A model generated the notes under the pieces. The model made no database searches and had not been told where the DNA came from. It worked only from the letters and a program-made list of their open reading frames with translations. The position numbers were made by a program, and so were the translations under genes. Shown one piece after another: positions 16,847-25,570 of a stretch of 64,000 bases of DNA. Position 1 is the stretch's first letter. Each line of letters opens with the position of its first letter. The DNA is from a bacterium (lineage in GTDB: Bacteria; Orphanbacterota; Orphanbacteria; Orphanbacterales; Orphanbacteraceae), in assembly GCA_025782575.1 (NCBI GenBank), contig JALGYY010000017.1, positions 547,892 to 611,891 of the forward strand, read 5' to 3'.

Positions 16847-19096
16847 CTAAGCACGTTTCGACGGAATATCATCTTCATCTTCATAGAGCGCCTGCCTTAG
16901 ATACCCCGTCGACCGGATCGCGATCTGCTCTTTTATCTCTTCATCCGTCAGTCCATGTTTGGCAAAGATTTTCTTGAGTTCCCGAACCTGTGTGTTTAAA
17001 GGGACGTGGGTCGTGAGGCGGTAATGAGTCAAGTGCTCACGATAATGGTAAAGGCGCTCAGGGACAGCCCGGAAAATGCGTCCCGCCTCCGCCATCCTCC
17101 AGGGAAAGTCGTAATCGTCAGCACCATGCGGCCCGAGCGCCTCGTCCATCCCACCGATTGCAAGCGCCCGCTCGACCTTCCAGCAGTGAAGATGCTTGAC
17201 TGGACCGTGACTCTTGAAGTCCTCGAGGTCGAACGACCGGCGCGCCTCGTGCAGTTCCCCGACTTGCTTGCCGTTCTCGTCGATGTGGACGCGTGATGAA
17301 TGAAAGTAGTCGACTTCCGGATACTCACCCGCCCGCCGGTCGAGTGTCTCGATTGCGATCGGATCGAGCAGGTCGTCACAGTGGAGAGCACAGACATACG
17401 GAGTCTTCGCTGCTTTCATTCCGGTGTTCAGCGCACCGGTCACCATGGGCGACCGGCTCTCGATCACGCGCACTCTCATGTCACCACGATCGCGCAATTT
17501 GCTGAGAAGATCGAGCGTCCCCGGCTCCTCGCTGTGGTCGTCGATTACGATCAGATTCCAGAGAGGCGAAGTCTGGGCGAAGACCGAAGACAGCGCCTCC
17601 CGAAATAACGACGGGCTTGCGTCCCGGCACGGCATCAGGACTGTAATGCGCGTTTCAGCCGCCGCTGCCCGCCCAATCGCCGGAACAGTCAAGGGGATGA
17701 CCGGCTCACCAGCGCGTGCCGTCCGTTCGATCAGGGCGAGTTGCATCCTCTTCAAAATGGTCATCGTGGTATCGGCCCGCCCTTCTCTCTCATCCCTCTC
17801 CTCGCGGACGAAGTTATCCGCGAGTGGCGTCCATGCGATCTCCCGGCGGGCTTGGTACGGCTCGCCATCAAATAGAAAATCGCCCCGATCCAGCAAAGCG
17901 AATACATCGGGATTACCGGTCCGACAGAGAACGGATCTCCATCCTTTCCTGTAGTAGTCCACATCGACCTGAAACGCAGCGCTTGCCAGAAGAAGGTAGA
18001 GACGAACACCGGAGCCCCGCTTCGGAAGACCGTCTCGATGAATCCGGTACAACTCCCGCATCTTGTTCAGACTCGGGAGATTTTTCGAATCGACATCGAG
18101 TAGGAGTGCATGCTCGTCAAGATCGAAATAGATCCCGGTGACTAGATGCGCGCCCCGATAGGTTCGTCCCCACCTTTCCTTGATCCATTTGATCAAACTG
18201 CCCAGGTGATCCCGCTCCGCATTTCCAATCTCCAATTCGCTAGGGGGGCAATCGATGACCGGTGGCCTAGGCGTCAGTGATCGCCCGACCGCCAGGTCAT
18301 CGAGGGAGTCGAAAAAGCTCTCCACCCGACGGAGAAGAAAATTCTTCGTCTCTTCCTGGATTCCCGCAACATCCCGGCGAAACCTATGCTGCTCGGCCCA
18401 GAGGAGAGTGTCGATGAATTTCGTTTCCCGATCCGATAGAAAGCGCCGCGAGAGTAAGAGCGCCTCCTTCCTGTCGTACGTGAGGATGTTGTGGAGCAAG
18501 GCAATTTCCATCTTGAGAGTTTCGGCAACGGTCTTGAAGCAGATGCTGTTTCGGGAGACGATCTCATCCCGGTACTCGTTTGGCTGTACCTGGCGCCACG
18601 CAAATATGGTCCACCAGATTCTCGCTTCACGAAAAAGCCCGTCAGACATTTCCTCGATCGAACGTTTCGGCAGTTCCGACATGTAATCGCGGCCATATAG
18701 AAGTTTCCAAGTCGCCTTGCCTTCCATGAAACGATACTGGCGACGGCTCTTCTCATAGAGCCGGTGAAAAGTACTGATGTCGTACACCTCGAGAAAGTGA
18801 TCGAGTATGGTCGTCCACTTGCCGAGTCGCTTGTATTCGCCTTGCAGCGCGTGACTGTCTTCCGGGGTGATGTTTTCGACGAACAGAGCGAAATCGAGAT
18901 CGCTAATGAGAGGGAGCACGCTTCCCGAGCCGGCTCCCCTCCTCAGGTAGGCCGACTTGACGGACGAGTACCTGCGGAACATGCGCACCACGATCTGAAC
19001 TACAAGCGAGTAGTAAGCCCTGTATACATAGAGGAATGGCGGAACGGAGGTCGCCAGGACGACTATTCTAAGCATCCGTTTGATAATCATCAGCAC
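16847..19096 (-). CDS. Fusion protein: nucleotidyltransferase-like domain + GT2 glycosyltransferase
   Basis: 749 residues. A short hydrophobic N-terminal stretch (about 8-37) may tether it to the membrane. Residues 44-75 (SVKSAYLRRGAGSGSVLPLI then SDLDFALFVEN) carry the GS...DxD signature of the polymerase-beta-like nucleotidyltransferase fold (Ser58, Asp66, Asp68), followed by ~400 helical residues typical of the rest of such proteins. Residues about 482-700 are a family 2 glycosyltransferase: ITVLMPCRDASPSLFREALS, VIDD at 517-520 and the HCDD metal site (572-575). The end is charged. Fusing a nucleotidyl transfer fold to a glycosyltransferase is unusual. The gene overlaps the flippase gene by 7 bases and is translated after it. 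Confidence 0.75.
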   Translation of the reverse strand: MLMIIKRMLRIVVLATSVPPFLYVYRAYYSLVVQIVVRMFRRYSSVKSAYLRRGAGSGSVLPLISDLDFALFVENITPEDSHALQGEYKRLGKWTTILDHFLEVYDISTFHRLYEKSRRQYRFMEGKATWKLLYGRDYMSELPKRSIEEMSDGLFREARIWWTIFAWRQVQPNEYRDEIVSRNSICFKTVAETLKMEIALLHNILTYDRKEALLLSRRFLSDRETKFIDTLLWAEQHRFRRDVAGIQEETKNFLLRRVESFFDSLDDLAVGRSLTPRPPVIDCPPSELEIGNAERDHLGSLIKWIKERWGRTYRGAHLVTGIYFDLDEHALLLDVDSKNLPSLNKMRELYRIHRDGLPKRGSGVRLYLLLASAAFQVDVDYYRKGWRSVLCRTGNPDVFALLDRGDFLFDGEPYQARREIAWTPLADNFVREERDEREGRADTTMTILKRMQLALIERTARAGEPVIPLTVPAIGRAAAAETRITVLMPCRDASPSLFREALSSVFAQTSPLWNLIVIDDHSEEPGTLDLLSKLRDRGDMRVRVIESRSPMVTGALNTGMKAAKTPYVCALHCDDLLDPIAIETLDRRAGEYPEVDYFHSSRVHIDENGKQVGELHEARRSFDLEDFKSHGPVKHLHCWKVERALAIGGMDEALGPHGADDYDFPWRMAEAGRIFRAVPERLYHYREHLTHYRLTTHVPLNTQVRELKKIFAKHGLTDEEIKEQIAIRSTGYLRQALYEDEDDIPSKRA

Positions 19097-20346
19097 GTAG
19101 GGGTCGGCTTTTTCGCCATCCCGGCCCGCAACTGACGGAAGTTGAACCAGAACAGGTTAATTGAGAGGAACGTGTGGGATACCAGTGTAGTCCACGCCGC
19201 CCCCACCGGTCCCCATCTCGGAATAACGAATGCATTCAGCGCAATATTGAACGCAACCGCCAAGGCGGAAGCTCGAAGAGAAGTCTTCTCGTGCCCGGTC
19301 GCATTGGCGAAGAGGATCCCGACGAGCGACGTGAAGAGGACGGGTACGCAGTAATACAGAACGATCAGCACGGGAACCGATTCGACGTAGCGTGGTCCGA
19401 AAACGAAGGGAATGATCCACTTCGCGGTGAGCGCGACGATGATGGCGAGGACGACGCCGATCCCCGCCGTCAAGCCGACCAGACGAAGAAAGAGGTCGCG
19501 AATCCGATCTCGATCGCCGCCTGAAACCAGCCTTGTGATGACCGGCAAGTAGATCGTGTAGACGGGGCGGATCAGGAATCGAGAGGCCTCCAGGAACTTG
19601 AACGCCGTTTCGTAAGTCGCCACTGCGACAAAAGTGTGCATGTAGCCGAGCATGAGCGTGTCCGCGCTGAAGTGAATGAATCCGAGGATCCCCACACCGA
19701 AAAAGCTGAGCGAGATCGGCAGGAATCTCCTGATAGCCGCCCCGTCCCACCGGAGACGGATCGGGCCGATCAGCTGGCGGGAGAGGAATAAAGCGATCCC
19801 GAGGAGGCATACGTTCGCAATGATGTAGCACCAGAGAATGCTGCGGATCGTCATTTCCTCCCGGACGGCGAGAAATACCAGGGCGACCAGCACCAGTTTG
19901 GTCACAGTGCCGGCGGTCACATTGAATGAAATCCGCTGGTAACCGACGAAGACCGCGCCGAAACTCAGATAGATCTGCTCGAGGATCGTGTACACGGACG
20001 TAAGAAGCAGAATGCTGGAGAGTTCAGGTTTCGTCTGCAGAACAATCAGATTAAGGAGGAGAAATCCGGCGCCGATCATCGGCAGCTGGAAGGAGATCAC
20101 CTCAGAGAAGAGGCGCGTACCCTCCCGATGCTCTGTGGCGATCTGCCGGGTGAGGTATCCGCCTATGCCGAGTTCGGTCAAAAGCCCCGTCAGGCTGCAA
20201 AGCGACGCGGCGAGAAAAAACTGCCCCATCTCCTCCCGTGCGAGGTAGCGAGTCAGCATCATCAGGACGGCATAGCCGACCAATTTATACAGAAACTGAG
20301 ACCCTGTGAACAAGATCAAGTCCGTACGGATTTTTCTTCTGTCCAT
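19090..20346 (-). CDS. Wzx-type polysaccharide flippase (MATE/MOP superfamily)
   Basis: 418 residues with about 12 hydrophobic segments. N-terminal ILFTGSQFLYKLVGYAVLMM and LTRYLAREEMGQFFLAASLC match the first helices of the polysaccharide-biosynthesis (RfbX/Wzx) family, whose members move lipid-linked oligosaccharides across the inner membrane. The C-terminal repeat (AFNIALNAFVIPRWGPVGAA) is also characteristic. The downstream fusion glycosyltransferase overlaps by 7 bases, so both are expressed together and probably build the same surface glycan. No Wzy polymerase or Wzz is in the window. Confidence 0.85.
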   Translation of the reverse strand: MDRRKIRTDLILFTGSQFLYKLVGYAVLMMLTRYLAREEMGQFFLAASLCSLTGLLTELGIGGYLTRQIATEHREGTRLFSEVISFQLPMIGAGFLLLNLIVLQTKPELSSILLLTSVYTILEQIYLSFGAVFVGYQRISFNVTAGTVTKLVLVALVFLAVREEMTIRSILWCYIIANVCLLGIALFLSRQLIGPIRLRWDGAAIRRFLPISLSFFGVGILGFIHFSADTLMLGYMHTFVAVATYETAFKFLEASRFLIRPVYTIYLPVITRLVSGGDRDRIRDLFLRLVGLTAGIGVVLAIIVALTAKWIIPFVFGPRYVESVPVLIVLYYCVPVLFTSLVGILFANATGHEKTSLRASALAVAFNIALNAFVIPRWGPVGAAWTTLVSHTFLSINLFWFNFRQLRAGMAKKPTPTC

Positions 20347-20615
20347 CCTGGGGCCTGCTGTTCCTGTTCAAGGGCAGGGTCGAATACCACGCTTGCTTCC
20401 AGATAATTCTATCAGAGAACTTCAGGTAACATATTACTCGTTGCCGATCGGGTTTCCCGTCGGCACACCGCGTGGCGCAGCCCTTGCCCTCCAATCCCGT
20501 TGCTCCTACAATGAGCTCTTCACTCGCCGGTGGCCCGGCCGCTGGTTGATAAACCCGGATGGCCGCGTCAAGGGCATCCGAGGCGCAGGCCAGGAACGAC
20601 CACGAGAGTGCATGA

Positions 20616-21992
20616 ATGATGAGACTGTCCGCGCTAATCAAGCTTCCGATCGTGGCCGGCCTGCTTGCGATTGTCGGATGCGGCGTCGAAAGCAGTAATC
20701 AGCCGAACCTGCTGATCATCACCTTGGACACGACACGCGCCGACCACCTCGGATGTTACGGTTACTTTCGCAATACCTCGCCTACAATCGACGCGATCGC
20801 CCGTGAGTCGATCCTGTTCGAGCGCTGCTACTCCCCGATCGCGACAACACTGCCCGCCCACACCTCGCTCCTTACAGGGATCTATCCCCTTGAGCACGGC
20901 ATCACTGCCAATCCCCAGGACGGCGGGCTGCCGTTCGTCCCGACGGAAAACCTGCGCTCCTATGCCGGTATGCTGTTAGAGGCGGGCTACCGGACGGGCG
21001 CGTTCGTCAGTGCCCTTCCCCTGGCGGACAAATCGGGAATCTCTTCCGGCTTCGAGACGTTCGACCAGCCGGAGGCCGCGCGGCGCAGGGGGGTGGATAC
21101 CAACCGGGCCGCATTCCGCTGGCTTGACCGCCTTGACGACCGCCCCTTTCTCCTCTGGGTGCACTACTTCGATCCCCACGGGCCGACCGGTTATCCGGCA
21201 CCGCCCGACACAGCGTTCGTTACCGACGAGGATCTCGAGACTCTTCTGGAAGCGCGCGCAGTACGCCGCAAGAAGACCGTCCGGAAGACGGGCAAGGTCG
21301 TCGACACTCGCGAGATGACCGACTGGTACGACTCCCAGATCCATACAATGGATAGTCAGATCGGGCTGCTGCTCGACAAGGTCAGTTCAGTCGCCCCGGC
21401 AGAGGAGACGATCGTGGTGATCGTCGGGGACCACGGGGAGGGGCTCGGCCAGCACAACGTCCTCCATCACGAGCGGATCTGGGTCGAGCAGGTGCACGTC
21501 CCCCTCATCATTCGCGCCCCCGGTCACGAGGCGCAGCGTATTCAGGAGACGGTTTCCATTATCGATATTCTGCCCACGGTCCTCGCCCTCAATCCCGCGT
21601 TGCCTGCAGGCACCTTTCATAAGCAGGCGCGGGGCAGGGACGCATTGTCGCCTGCCCGCGTCTCGCGCTCGGTGTTCAGCCAGGAGAGCATGCGGGAAGT
21701 CGAGGGGAGGGACTGGTCTACCTACTCATTGACCACTGACAAGTGGAAGTACGTCTATCGCACGTCGGGCGTGGAGATGCTCTACCACCTCAAGGATGAT
21801 CCCTTCGAGCTGGCGGATCTTGCGGAAAATCGACGGGACGTCACCGCGCGTTTTCGAGCGGAGCTCGACTCACTGGTTCGAAGCCAGAAAACGCGCGCGT
21901 CGTTCTACCGGAAGGGCGGGGAAAGCGTTCCGGCGATCCGGCTCTCTCCGGATGAAGAAGCGAGCATGCGTGCGCTCGGATACGTAGATTGA
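20616..21992 (+). CDS. Sulfatase-family lipoprotein, Thr in place of the formylglycine Cys (copy 1)
   Basis: 458 residues; lipoprotein signal with Cys22 (LLAIVGCG). The alkaline-phosphatase/sulfatase fold is shown by LLIITLDTTRADHLGCYGY (metal Asp38), the nucleophile region ATTLPAHTSLLTG (76-88), FLLWVHYFDPHG, and VVIVGDHGEGLGQH with the distal metal Asp/His. The canonical C/S-x-P-S-R motif is here T78-L-P-A-H, so the formylglycine route is impossible. Thr as nucleophile, as in related phosphatases and phosphoethanolamine transferases, is the likely chemistry. The substrate could be a sulfated or phosphorylated glycan at the outer membrane or periplasm. It is followed after 34 bases by a near full-length paralogue, forming a tandem pair. 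Confidence 0.85.
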   Translation: MMRLSALIKLPIVAGLLAIVGCGVESSNQPNLLIITLDTTRADHLGCYGYFRNTSPTIDAIARESILFERCYSPIATTLPAHTSLLTGIYPLEHGITANPQDGGLPFVPTENLRSYAGMLLEAGYRTGAFVSALPLADKSGISSGFETFDQPEAARRRGVDTNRAAFRWLDRLDDRPFLLWVHYFDPHGPTGYPAPPDTAFVTDEDLETLLEARAVRRKKTVRKTGKVVDTREMTDWYDSQIHTMDSQIGLLLDKVSSVAPAEETIVVIVGDHGEGLGQHNVLHHERIWVEQVHVPLIIRAPGHEAQRIQETVSIIDILPTVLALNPALPAGTFHKQARGRDALSPARVSRSVFSQESMREVEGRDWSTYSLTTDKWKYVYRTSGVEMLYHLKDDPFELADLAENRRDVTARFRAELDSLVRSQKTRASFYRKGGESVPAIRLSPDEEASMRALGYVD

Positions 21993-22026
21993 GCCATACG
22001 GATGGCGCACAGGATGAAAGGACCGA

Positions 22027-23403
22027 ATGAAGAGATACGCCGGGCTTCGCGCGATACTTCTCTGCTCCGTACTCTTCGCCATCGGCGGCTGCGGCTCGAA
22101 GAAGTCGGTGATGCCGAACCTGCTTCTCGTCACGCTTGACACGACGCGCGCGGATCATCTCGGGTGCTATGGCTATTTCCGCAACACCTCGCCCACGATT
22201 GACGCGCTCGCCGATCAAGCCGTCTTGCTCGAAAAGTGCTACGCCCCCATCGCCACGACACTCCCCTCCCACACTTCGCTCCTCACCGGTGTCTATCCGC
22301 TGGAGCACGGTATCACTGCCAACCTGGCGGGGGGCGGGATTCCCGTTCTCCCGTCGGCGAACCTGCACTCCTACACGATGGTTCTGCGGGAGACCGGTTA
22401 CCGAACGGCAGCATTCGTCAGCGCTTTGCCGTTGCGGACAGAGACGGGGATATCCAGAGGGTTCGAAGTCTTCGAGGAGCCGGTGACCAAGCGGCGGAGT
22501 GCGAAGGAGACGAACAAAGGCGCACTTGAATGGCTCGCCTCGATGGACGAGCGCCCCTTTTTCCTCTGGGTACATTATTTCGATCCCCATGGCCGCCGGA
22601 ACCTGGAGGTCCCCGCAGACACGGTATTCTTTGCAGACGAATCCATGGAGGCCTTCCTCGAACCACGCGCGGTTCCACTGAAACTGTTCGCCACGACAAC
22701 GGGCGACAGCGTGAACACGCGTGAATTGATCGACTGGTACGACGGCCAGATCAGGACGATGGACGGACAGGTCGGCGTTCTGTTCGACGCAATCCGTTCG
22801 ATGGGTTTGTGGGAATCCACCGTTGTCCTCGTCGTCGGTGACCACGGGGAGGGACTCGGGCAGCACAGAGTACTCCACCACGAACGGATCTGGGGGGAGC
22901 AACTGCACGTTCCCGTGATCCTGCGGGTACCGGGGCAGGAGCCGCGGAGGATCGGTGAAACGGTCTCTCTCATCGACGTGCTTCCCACGCTGCTCGCCCT
23001 CGAGCCCTCCCTGCCGAGGGGCGCGTTTCTCGAGCAGGCCCGGGGACGTGACGTCCTTAATGGCAGCGATCCGCTGCCCGTATTCGGCCAGGAGAGCGAC
23101 AGAACAGTGGCGCGCGAGCGTGACCACTCGACATACTCCCTCACAACGGACGAGTGGAGGTATATATACCGGACCTTGGGCAATGAAATGCTCTATGACT
23201 TGAAAGAGGATCCTTTCGAGATCGTGAATCTCGCTCCCGAGAGGGAAGAGCTGACGAAGCGGTTCCGCGCGGAACTCGAATCGCTGATTCGCGACCAGAT
23301 GGAGAAGGCGCGCTTCTACCGTTCCGGAGAGGACAGCTCGCAGACGATCGAACTCTCTCCGGAGGACGAAGCCTCGATGCGCGCGCTCGGATACGTCGAT
23401 TGA
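22027..23403 (+). CDS. Sulfatase-family lipoprotein, tandem paralogue (copy 2)
   Basis: Also 458 residues, with collinear motifs: lipobox Cys22 (FAIGGCG), LLLVTLDTTRADHLGCYGYF, the nucleophile site at 78-82 reading TLPSH, WVHYFDPHG, and VVGDHGEGLGQH. Both copies end DEEASMRALGYVD or DEASMRALGYVD, as many sulfatases of this subgroup do. Divergence is spread along the chain, with a variable loop near 185-215, which suggests substrate divergence after an old duplication. Here the motif keeps Ser81 (PSH), unlike Ala81 in copy 1. Its stop is 2 bases from the convergent stop of the next gene, so no terminator fits between them. Confidence 0.85.
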   Translation: MKRYAGLRAILLCSVLFAIGGCGSKKSVMPNLLLVTLDTTRADHLGCYGYFRNTSPTIDALADQAVLLEKCYAPIATTLPSHTSLLTGVYPLEHGITANLAGGGIPVLPSANLHSYTMVLRETGYRTAAFVSALPLRTETGISRGFEVFEEPVTKRRSAKETNKGALEWLASMDERPFFLWVHYFDPHGRRNLEVPADTVFFADESMEAFLEPRAVPLKLFATTTGDSVNTRELIDWYDGQIRTMDGQVGVLFDAIRSMGLWESTVVLVVGDHGEGLGQHRVLHHERIWGEQLHVPVILRVPGQEPRRIGETVSLIDVLPTLLALEPSLPRGAFLEQARGRDVLNGSDPLPVFGQESDRTVARERDHSTYSLTTDEWRYIYRTLGNEMLYDLKEDPFEIVNLAPEREELTKRFRAELESLIRDQMEKARFYRSGEDSSQTIELSPEDEASMRALGYVD

Positions 23404-23405
23404 TT

Positions 23406-25433
23406 CTACTTTTGATCCCGAACCCAGACGAGATAGGAAGACGCCTGTGGAACCGGACGGAATCCTCGTTCTTCCAGTAGCAGCTCAAAATCAGATCGGC
23501 GGCGGATCCCGGCATCGCCGACGACGATCGTAATCGACGGATCGGAAAGAATATTCCGCCAGATTCGATTTTGGAAATCCAGTTTTCCGTCAAGGTACCC
23601 AAGAGCATGTCGCCGCTCCTGCACGCCTCCTTCGCGAACGAAGGGCGCCTGTTCGAGTGACGGGCTTAGGAAATTTCTTCGGACGGCGTACATACGCGGG
23701 GAATTGCGCAGCGTGGCAACGTAGCCGGCGACTTCCGCCGGCGCCGCGATCGTAACGTCCGGTCCGAAGAAGCTTCCTATTTCCTCCGCCAGGATCCGCG
23801 CCTCATGCGGTACCTGGAGCGCGGGGAAGTGAATATCCTTCACCCAGTTCTTCTTCGAAGCGATGTGGTTTTGCTGGAGGAAAAAATAGCCCGTCGCCGC
23901 ACCGGCAAGGACGATCCCCATCGCGATGCGCGCGCTACGGGATCTCATCCGCGTCCACACGAGGACCACCCCTCCCAGTGCGAGACCGAACGGAACCAGC
24001 CAGAAGATCCTCCAGTAGACGAGCGGCGTCGTCACGAAGCGGATCAGGGGTTCAGCGAACCAGGGGTGGGAGAAAATCCCGAATACGACAATCGCTGAGA
24101 GGGCGGAGAGCGCACGGATCTTTCGCTGGGGGGCCGCGAAACATGCGAGGAGAGTCACGCAGTACCAGAATCGTTGGAGTGATGGGAAGCCGAATACAAA
24201 ACGGGCCGCGTCCTTCATTGTCTGATTCACGTCGACGGGCAGGGCCAGAAACCCGCCGGAATTCCCACCCTGCTCGACCAGCGTGAAGATACCGGCGGCA
24301 ACCGGGTAAAGCGCTAACAGCGGGACTAACGCGACGGTCTTCCACCGGCCGGAACCAGCGATGATTCCGGCGAGGATCGCGATCCCGAGCGCCGTAGGCG
24401 AGATCCAGACCCCGACAGCCGTCATTCCGATCGCGCAAATCTGAAGGCCGAAGAGCCTCAGGGCGTCGGCGATGCGGGGGTGCGCGCCGAAGCGGAGCCC
24501 GTACGCGAATGTCAGCGGAATAATCGCATGAGCGAGAACGCTTTTTCCTTCCCACGAGCGGACGAAAGCGAAATCGGCGTTCGCCCGAGGACCGGTCACG
24601 TCGGTCAAGAGATAGAAGATGCATAAGATGAAAATCCAGAGATCGTAACGCGGAGCGGTAACTTGCGACAGTCGGGCGTAAGCGAGCACCATGAGCGCGG
24701 CGAAGCACGGTGCCAGGATCCAGGAGGCGACCTCCATCGGCTCCCACCCGGTGATCCAGGTGAGAAGACCCGCGAAGTCCTGCACTGCAACGAAAGGCCA
24801 GAGGGCGTAAGGGTACTGAACGCCCGGCTGGCGATAGACCGTCCAGAAATCGGGAAGCGCCGCCCACGCGTCGTTGGCGAGAACCGCTGCACGTGCGTAG
24901 TATCCCGCGTCATCACCGATGGGACGCACAAGAAAAAGCGGGAGAAGCGCACCGATGATCACGGCGGCGGACAGAACGGACCACCGGAGAACCGGCCGGT
25001 CGCCGGGCGGCTCCGCAAACCCGCCGGGAGACAGCCCGCTACCGGATTCAAGGCGGATCAATACGAGCGCAAATGCGCCGAGTACCAGGGCGAGTGTGCT
25101 TCTCAGCCATGGTATCTCCGTCACCGTGACGACAGCGAGGACCGCGGCGATGACGAGGAGAATGGCAAGCGGCGGCATCGTAGACCCGCCACCCGCCGTG
25201 ACGCCGGAGTCGCCTTCGAAGTCGCCCTTCCCTCTTTTCGCGATGCGCAGCACGATGACGGTGCCGGCGACGAGCAGCACAGCCCAGATCGCGGTGGCGG
25301 CGGCGAGGCTGCCGCGGAGGGAATACGTAATGTTTGCGGCAACGGTCCAGAGGGAAAACGTGAGGACCCAGGCGTCCGTAAGAAGAACGGTCCAACGTAC
25401 ATCCGGAGCCTGTTTCCTGCGGTGCAATTCCAT
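23406..25433 (-). CDS. Polytopic membrane protein, GT-C-like (possible DUF6077 type)
   Basis: 675 residues with about 12-14 hydrophobic segments spread over residues 15-510 and a soluble tail of about 150 residues. After the fourth helix there is an extracytoplasmic loop with DDAGYYARAAVLANDAWAAL, and a later loop contains WEGKSVLAHAIIPLTFAYGL. An acidic DD after the first extracytoplasmic helices and a C-terminal soluble domain are features of GT-C lipid-linked-sugar glycosyltransferases. The overall pattern also recalls DUF6077 proteins, whose role is unknown to me. It sits beside the sulfatases and flippase, so a role in envelope glycan assembly is plausible. A TATAAT (minus strand, 25443-25448) lies only ~10 bases before the ATG, suggesting a very short leader. 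Confidence 0.6.
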   Translation of the reverse strand: MELHRRKQAPDVRWTVLLTDAWVLTFSLWTVAANITYSLRGSLAAATAIWAVLLVAGTVIVLRIAKRGKGDFEGDSGVTAGGGSTMPPLAILLVIAAVLAVVTVTEIPWLRSTLALVLGAFALVLIRLESGSGLSPGGFAEPPGDRPVLRWSVLSAAVIIGALLPLFLVRPIGDDAGYYARAAVLANDAWAALPDFWTVYRQPGVQYPYALWPFVAVQDFAGLLTWITGWEPMEVASWILAPCFAALMVLAYARLSQVTAPRYDLWIFILCIFYLLTDVTGPRANADFAFVRSWEGKSVLAHAIIPLTFAYGLRFGAHPRIADALRLFGLQICAIGMTAVGVWISPTALGIAILAGIIAGSGRWKTVALVPLLALYPVAAGIFTLVEQGGNSGGFLALPVDVNQTMKDAARFVFGFPSLQRFWYCVTLLACFAAPQRKIRALSALSAIVVFGIFSHPWFAEPLIRFVTTPLVYWRIFWLVPFGLALGGVVLVWTRMRSRSARIAMGIVLAGAATGYFFLQQNHIASKKNWVKDIHFPALQVPHEARILAEEIGSFFGPDVTIAAPAEVAGYVATLRNSPRMYAVRRNFLSPSLEQAPFVREGGVQERRHALGYLDGKLDFQNRIWRNILSDPSITIVVGDAGIRRRSDFELLLEERGFRPVPQASSYLVWVRDQK

Positions 25434-25570
25434 GGTCCGCTGATTATAAACAGTTTCGAGAAGCGACGATAGGCAAGAAGCGCCCGGAATGGGGCCGATT
25501 CTGCGCCGGATGAACTCTATTGCCTCTAAGCGAACAGCTTCGTTCGCGCGATCTATGCTAAAATGTTTGG

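Noticed and set aside
21841-23127. 428-codon minus-strand open frame
   Set aside because: It lies wholly antiparallel to the two sulfatase genes, which have clear motifs; long antisense frames are common in GC-rich DNA.
24663-25472. 269-codon plus-strand open frame
   Set aside because: Antiparallel to the polytopic membrane protein, extremely rich in Arg/Gly/Glu and without domains; a composition artefact.
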